From assembly GCF_900566055.1 (NCBI RefSeq), contig NZ_UPHQ01000276.1, forward strand, positions 1 to 64,000: a DNA stretch of 64,000 nt. The letters run 5' to 3'. Below the pieces are notes generated by a model. The model made no database searches, was not told the DNA's origin, and worked only from the letters and a program-made list of their open reading frames with translations. The first letter of the stretch is position 1; each line of letters opens with the position of its first letter. The translations under genes and the position numbers were made by a program. The DNA comes from Mycobacterium innocens (lineage in GTDB: Bacteria; Actinomycetota; Actinomycetes; Mycobacteriales; Mycobacteriaceae). This document shows, one piece after another, positions 61,092-64,000 of the stretch.

Positions 61092-63017
61092 GTGCCCGAG
61101 ACGCCGTATCTGACGATCGACCTGGCTCGGGTGCGCGACAATTTCGCGCGGCTGCAAGCCGCGCTGCCCGGCGCTTCGATCCGCTACGCGGTCAAGGCGA
61201 ACCCGAGCGAACCCATCCTGCGGCTGCTCGCGGCCGAAGGGGCCGCATTCGACGTTGCTTCGGTCGGCGAGATCCACGCGTGCCGTTCCGCCGGGATCGA
61301 CGGTGGCCGGCTGACATTCGGCAACACCGTCAAGAAGCCCTCGGCGGTGGCGCAGGCGTCGGCAAGCGGAGTGCGGCGGTTCGCGTTCGACACCGTTGCG
61401 GGCCTGACGGCAATCGCCGAGCACGCCCCCGGAGCCGGCGTGGAATGCCGTATCGCTCCGGCGTTTCCGTCGTCGGTCACGCCGTTCGGCCACAAGTTCG
61501 GCTGTGCTCCCGAGGAGGCCGCCGGGCTGCTCAATCATGCCCGGCAACTGGGCTTGCGCCCCGAGGGAGTCTGCTTTCACGTCGGTTCCCAACAGCTCGA
61601 CCCGGCCGCGTGGGAGCTCGGGATACGTTGTGCCGCTGGCATATTCGCTGAGTTCGACGGCCTCACGACGGTCAACGCCGGCGGCGGCTTCCCGATCGCC
61701 TATGCCACCGATGCGCCAGGATTAAGCGCCGTTGCCGATACCATCAGGTCGGCGCTGGAACGTCATTTCGGCGCCCGTCATCCCAGGCTGGTGATCGAAC
61801 CCGGCCGCGCGATCGTGGGCTCAGCGGGTGTCATCAGCGCCGAAGTGGTGTCGGTGCGGACCGGTACCGATGGTCACCGCTGGGTGTACCTCGACATCGG
61901 TCGCTACCAGGGTCTTGCGGAAACCGAGAACGAGTACATCCGTTATCGCCTGACGACCGACCGGGACGGCGACCCCGTCGCCGATGCGGTGCTCGCGGGA
62001 CCGACCTGCGACGGCGACGACGTGCTCTACCGCAGCTACCCCCTTCCGGTGACGCTGCGTCCCGGCGACGGCGTGCAGATCGACGATGCCGGGGCCTACA
62101 CCGCGAGCTACGCATCGGTCGAGTTCAACGGATTTACACCGCTGCCAACCCATTTCGTGGGTGGAGCCGGTGTCGCAGCACCGGGCCGGGAGATCATCGA
62201 ACCGCTGGCGCCCGGACTCAGCCGACATTGGCAACTGCACGAGGTCATCTGTGAGGCACGTACCCCATTCCAGCAACTGCTGATCGGCAAAACAGCCCAG
62301 GGTGTGGCGTTGTTCAGTGACGGCGAACGGCAGAGCACCGAGCTCAGCCAGCTGGTGTATCACGAGGCGTTGCTGGTGCCGGCGCTGCTGTTGGCGGAGC
62401 GGATCGACCGAATACTGGTCATCGGTTCCGGCGAAGGTGTGGTATGTCAGCTGGCGGTGGCCGCCGGAGCGACACATGTCGATCACGTCGACATCGATCG
62501 AGATGCCGTTCGGCTCTGCGCCGAGCATCTGCCCTACGGCTACCCGACGGACGAACTGCGCAGGGCCGAACAAGGATTCGGCCCGGTCGCCGTACATTAC
62601 TGCGACGGCAGGGAATTTGTGGAGCAGTCCACCGAGTGCTACGACGTCGTCGTGGTCGATCTGCCCGACGAGCGCACCGGGCTCGCCCAGCACAACCGGT
62701 TGTACGACGTCGACTTCCTCAGGCGATGCCGCGTGATCGGCCGTGTGGTCGTTTCCCAGGCCGGTTGCCCGACGCTATGGCGTAACGAGTCACTGCGCCG
62801 GGCTTGGCGGCGCTTTCACGAAACCTTCGACACCGTGGTTTATTTCGGTAGCGACGAGCACGAGTGGGCTTTTCTGTCCGGCCTCTCCGGCCCCATTCCC
62901 GAAGATCCCATCGCGGCGATGACGGCGCGATTGCCCGGGTTGGCGTACCGGCCCCGCACCATCGACGCCGATTCGCTGGCCGGCTGCACGGTTGCACCCA
63001 AATCGCTGCGCGGCTAG
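61092..63017 (+). CDS. Fusion of PLP-dependent ornithine-type decarboxylase and spermidine synthase
   Basis: A 641-residue two-domain protein. Residues about 1-365 form an alanine-racemase-fold (type III) PLP decarboxylase: Lys35 in YAVKAN, His163 in FHVGSQ, VNAGGGFP, IEPGR, Cys306 in GPTCDGDD, and Tyr336 in GAYTASY. CDG-D and GAYT point to ornithine/lysine decarboxylase rather than DAP decarboxylase. Residues about 380-620 are a spermidine-synthase-like domain: SDGERQSTELSQLVYHEAL, VIGSGEG (about 445), HVDIDRDAV, CDGREFV, YDVVVVDLPDE. It could make a diamine and aminopropylate it, given decarboxylated SAM from elsewhere. GTG 61092 is preferred; TTG 61083 is possible. Confidence 0.85.
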   Translation: MPETPYLTIDLARVRDNFARLQAALPGASIRYAVKANPSEPILRLLAAEGAAFDVASVGEIHACRSAGIDGGRLTFGNTVKKPSAVAQASASGVRRFAFDTVAGLTAIAEHAPGAGVECRIAPAFPSSVTPFGHKFGCAPEEAAGLLNHARQLGLRPEGVCFHVGSQQLDPAAWELGIRCAAGIFAEFDGLTTVNAGGGFPIAYATDAPGLSAVADTIRSALERHFGARHPRLVIEPGRAIVGSAGVISAEVVSVRTGTDGHRWVYLDIGRYQGLAETENEYIRYRLTTDRDGDPVADAVLAGPTCDGDDVLYRSYPLPVTLRPGDGVQIDDAGAYTASYASVEFNGFTPLPTHFVGGAGVAAPGREIIEPLAPGLSRHWQLHEVICEARTPFQQLLIGKTAQGVALFSDGERQSTELSQLVYHEALLVPALLLAERIDRILVIGSGEGVVCQLAVAAGATHVDHVDIDRDAVRLCAEHLPYGYPTDELRRAEQGFGPVAVHYCDGREFVEQSTECYDVVVVDLPDERTGLAQHNRLYDVDFLRRCRVIGRVVVSQAGCPTLWRNESLRRAWRRFHETFDTVVYFGSDEHEWAFLSGLSGPIPEDPIAAMTARLPGLAYRPRTIDADSLAGCTVAPKSLRG

Positions 63018-63139
63018 GTGGTGAAAGAGACTACCGCGCAACGCTCCAAGTCTAAGGCCCACAGTGGTTGTCGCCGAGATCTACGTCAGCGCGAGGCCCA
63101 CTCGCACTATTCCGCGGCCGCGTCGAACTCACTGTCGCC

Positions 63140-63595
63140 TCACAGAATCGCCACCGCCACCACGATGCCCAACGCGAACTGCGCCGCCGCCACGATGAGG
63201 CACTCGTAGCTGTATTCGTCGGCCTGGAACAGCGTATCCATGTCGATTCCGATGACCAGCGTCGCGATCCGCATCATCACCACCTGCGCGGCGATGCCCA
63301 CGACGCCGAAGGTCGCCGACGCCAGCAGCCCCTCGGCCAGCCTGCCCGACGACGAATAGATCGCCAGCACCACGATGAGCGCCATGCTCACCATCCCGGC
63401 GGCGGCCACGATGATGGCGTTGGGCTTACCCGCACGGACCATCTTGCGCAACGGTCCCGGGGTGGTGAAGTCGATGGCGTGAAACCCGATGATCATCAGC
63501 ACCAGACCGAGGATCGAGTACAACACGACGGCGCCGACCCCGCGACCGAGCCGACTCCAGTAGTCCGAATGCAGCGCCACGATGGATGTCGTCAT
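63140..63595 (-). CDS. DUF350-family membrane protein
   Basis: A 151-residue protein with four membrane spans in two similar halves (YSILGLVLMIIGFHAIDFTT, NAIIVAAAGMVSMALIVVLAIY, GLLASATFGVVGIAAQVVMMRI, CLIVAAAQFALGIVVAVAIL), the DUF350 pattern also known from E. coli YjfL and the Rv2600 type. DUF350 genes often accompany YjfC/YgiC ATP-grasp enzymes and spermidine-synthase-like genes; its role may be transport or assembly of the conjugate. It follows the ATP-grasp gene by about 50 bases on the same strand and converges with the fusion gene. Confidence 0.85.
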   Translation of the reverse strand: MTTSIVALHSDYWSRLGRGVGAVVLYSILGLVLMIIGFHAIDFTTPGPLRKMVRAGKPNAIIVAAAGMVSMALIVVLAIYSSSGRLAEGLLASATFGVVGIAAQVVMMRIATLVIGIDMDTLFQADEYSYECLIVAAAQFALGIVVAVAIL

Positions 63596-63647
63596 CGAAG
63601 ATCAGCTCCGTTTCATTTTCGCGGAAGGTTCATTTTGGCGGAGATGT

Positions 63648-64000
63648 TCACTTGAGCGGAATCCGGTGTGGGACAAAGGCCGCGCCATCGTCGGTGACCA
63701 GTCCGGCGGTCTCCCGGATGCCCAGACCCGCCGACGAGTCACCAACGATCCATGCGCCCAACGCCGGACGCATATCGTCGAATTCCGGTAGCGGATCCAG
63801 CAATTGGTAGACGAAGCCCTCTTCGCCGTAGACGCCGCCGGTAGCGGTCTCCAGGCCGGCGCCGACGATCGTGATGTTTGCGCCTTCGCGACCCAGCTTG
63901 GGCTTGCGAACGTATTCGGTGAGTTCATGCGGGTCGTCGATGTAGGCGGGCAGCAGGTTCGGGTGCCCGGGATACATCTCCCACAACACCGCCAGGATCG
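63648..64000 (-). CDS. Glutathionylspermidine-synthase-like ATP-grasp protein (C-terminal part; 5' end outside window)
   Basis: The minus-strand frame is open at the window edge and ends at 63648, giving about 117 C-terminal residues. WEMYPGHPNLLPAYIDDP, YVRKPKLGREGANI, GGVYGEEGFVYQLLDPLPEF, and LGAWIVGDSSAGLGIRE are hallmarks of the ATP-grasp domain of glutathionylspermidine synthase/YgiC/YjfC proteins, which form amide bonds between a carboxylate and an amine using ATP. In this family the amine is often a polyamine. Neither the substrate nor any N-terminal amidase domain can be judged from this part. Confidence 0.85.
   Translation of the reverse strand, partial: ILAVLWEMYPGHPNLLPAYIDDPHELTEYVRKPKLGREGANITIVGAGLETATGGVYGEEGFVYQLLDPLPEFDDMRPALGAWIVGDSSAGLGIRETAGLVTDDGAAFVPHRIPLK

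Noticed and set aside
61083-63017. Diaminopimelate decarboxylase as the identity of the N-terminal domain
   Set aside because: The CDG-D and GAYTASY motifs fit ornithine/lysine-type decarboxylases better, and the fused spermidine-synthase domain points to polyamines. The call remains an inference.

Overview
The window is about 64 kb of high-GC actinobacterial DNA. It carries the conserved mycobacterial cell-envelope locus that corresponds in gene order to Mycobacterium tuberculosis Rv3772 to Rv3811, so the source is a Mycobacterium. Several differences point to a non-tuberculous species rather than M. tuberculosis: Rv3784-Rv3787c are absent, a transposase relic separates embC from embA, an arylsulfotransferase-like gene follows embB, and polyamine-type genes lie where PE_PGRS62 (Rv3812) is found in M. 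tuberculosis. Rv numbers are comparisons made from memory of those families, not search results.

Layout. 1-1.7 kb: the tail of an unidentified gene, a VapBC-type toxin-antitoxin pair, then tRNA-Arg(ACG) and tRNA-Ser(GCT). 1.7-9.1 kb: metabolic genes (hisC2, an Rv3773c homologue, echA21, lipE), a small unknown gene, a truncated Rv2629-like gene running into tRNA-Ser(TGA), a quinone-oxidoreductase-like gene, and an aminotransferase-fold protein that lacks the PLP lysine. 9.1-14.3 kb: a GT-C-like membrane protein (Rv3779 type), the proteasome activator bpa, and the galactan export and priming set (Wzt-type ATPase, glfT1, Wzm-type permease). 14.4-18 kb: a large membrane protein with a spermidine-synthase-like domain, a flotillin relic, and a Gre-like factor. 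18.1-33.3 kb: the arabinan block, gtrA-like gene, dprE1, dprE2, aftA, embC, [IS256-family relic], embA, embB. 33.4-36.6 kb: accessory exported proteins. 36.7-47.3 kb: fadE35, then on the minus strand fadD32-pks13-accD4 for mycolic acid condensation. 47.7-58.1 kb, minus strand: glf-glfT2-PAP2 phosphatase-ubiA-aftB-fbpA-fbpD-culp6. 58.3-61.1 kb: erp and a peptidoglycan amidase. 61.1-64 kb: a PLP-decarboxylase/aminopropyltransferase fusion facing a DUF350 gene and the 3' part of a glutathionylspermidine-synthase-like ATP-grasp gene.

How the genes work together. Glf makes UDP-galactofuranose; GlfT1 and GlfT2 build galactan on a lipid carrier, which the Wzm/Wzt pair is thought to export. UbiA, the PAP2 phosphatase and DprE1/DprE2 make decaprenyl-phosphoryl-arabinose, which AftA, EmbA, EmbB, EmbC and AftB use outside the membrane. 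FadD32, Pks13 and AccD4 make mycolates, and FbpA transfers them onto the arabinan. Many genes have a -10-like hexamer only 6-9 bases before the start codon, suggesting widespread leaderless transcripts.

The least ordinary feature is at the right end: one polypeptide joining an ornithine-decarboxylase-type domain to a spermidine-synthase-type domain, next to a DUF350/ATP-grasp pair. This looks like a polyamine synthesis and conjugation module attached to the cell-wall locus.
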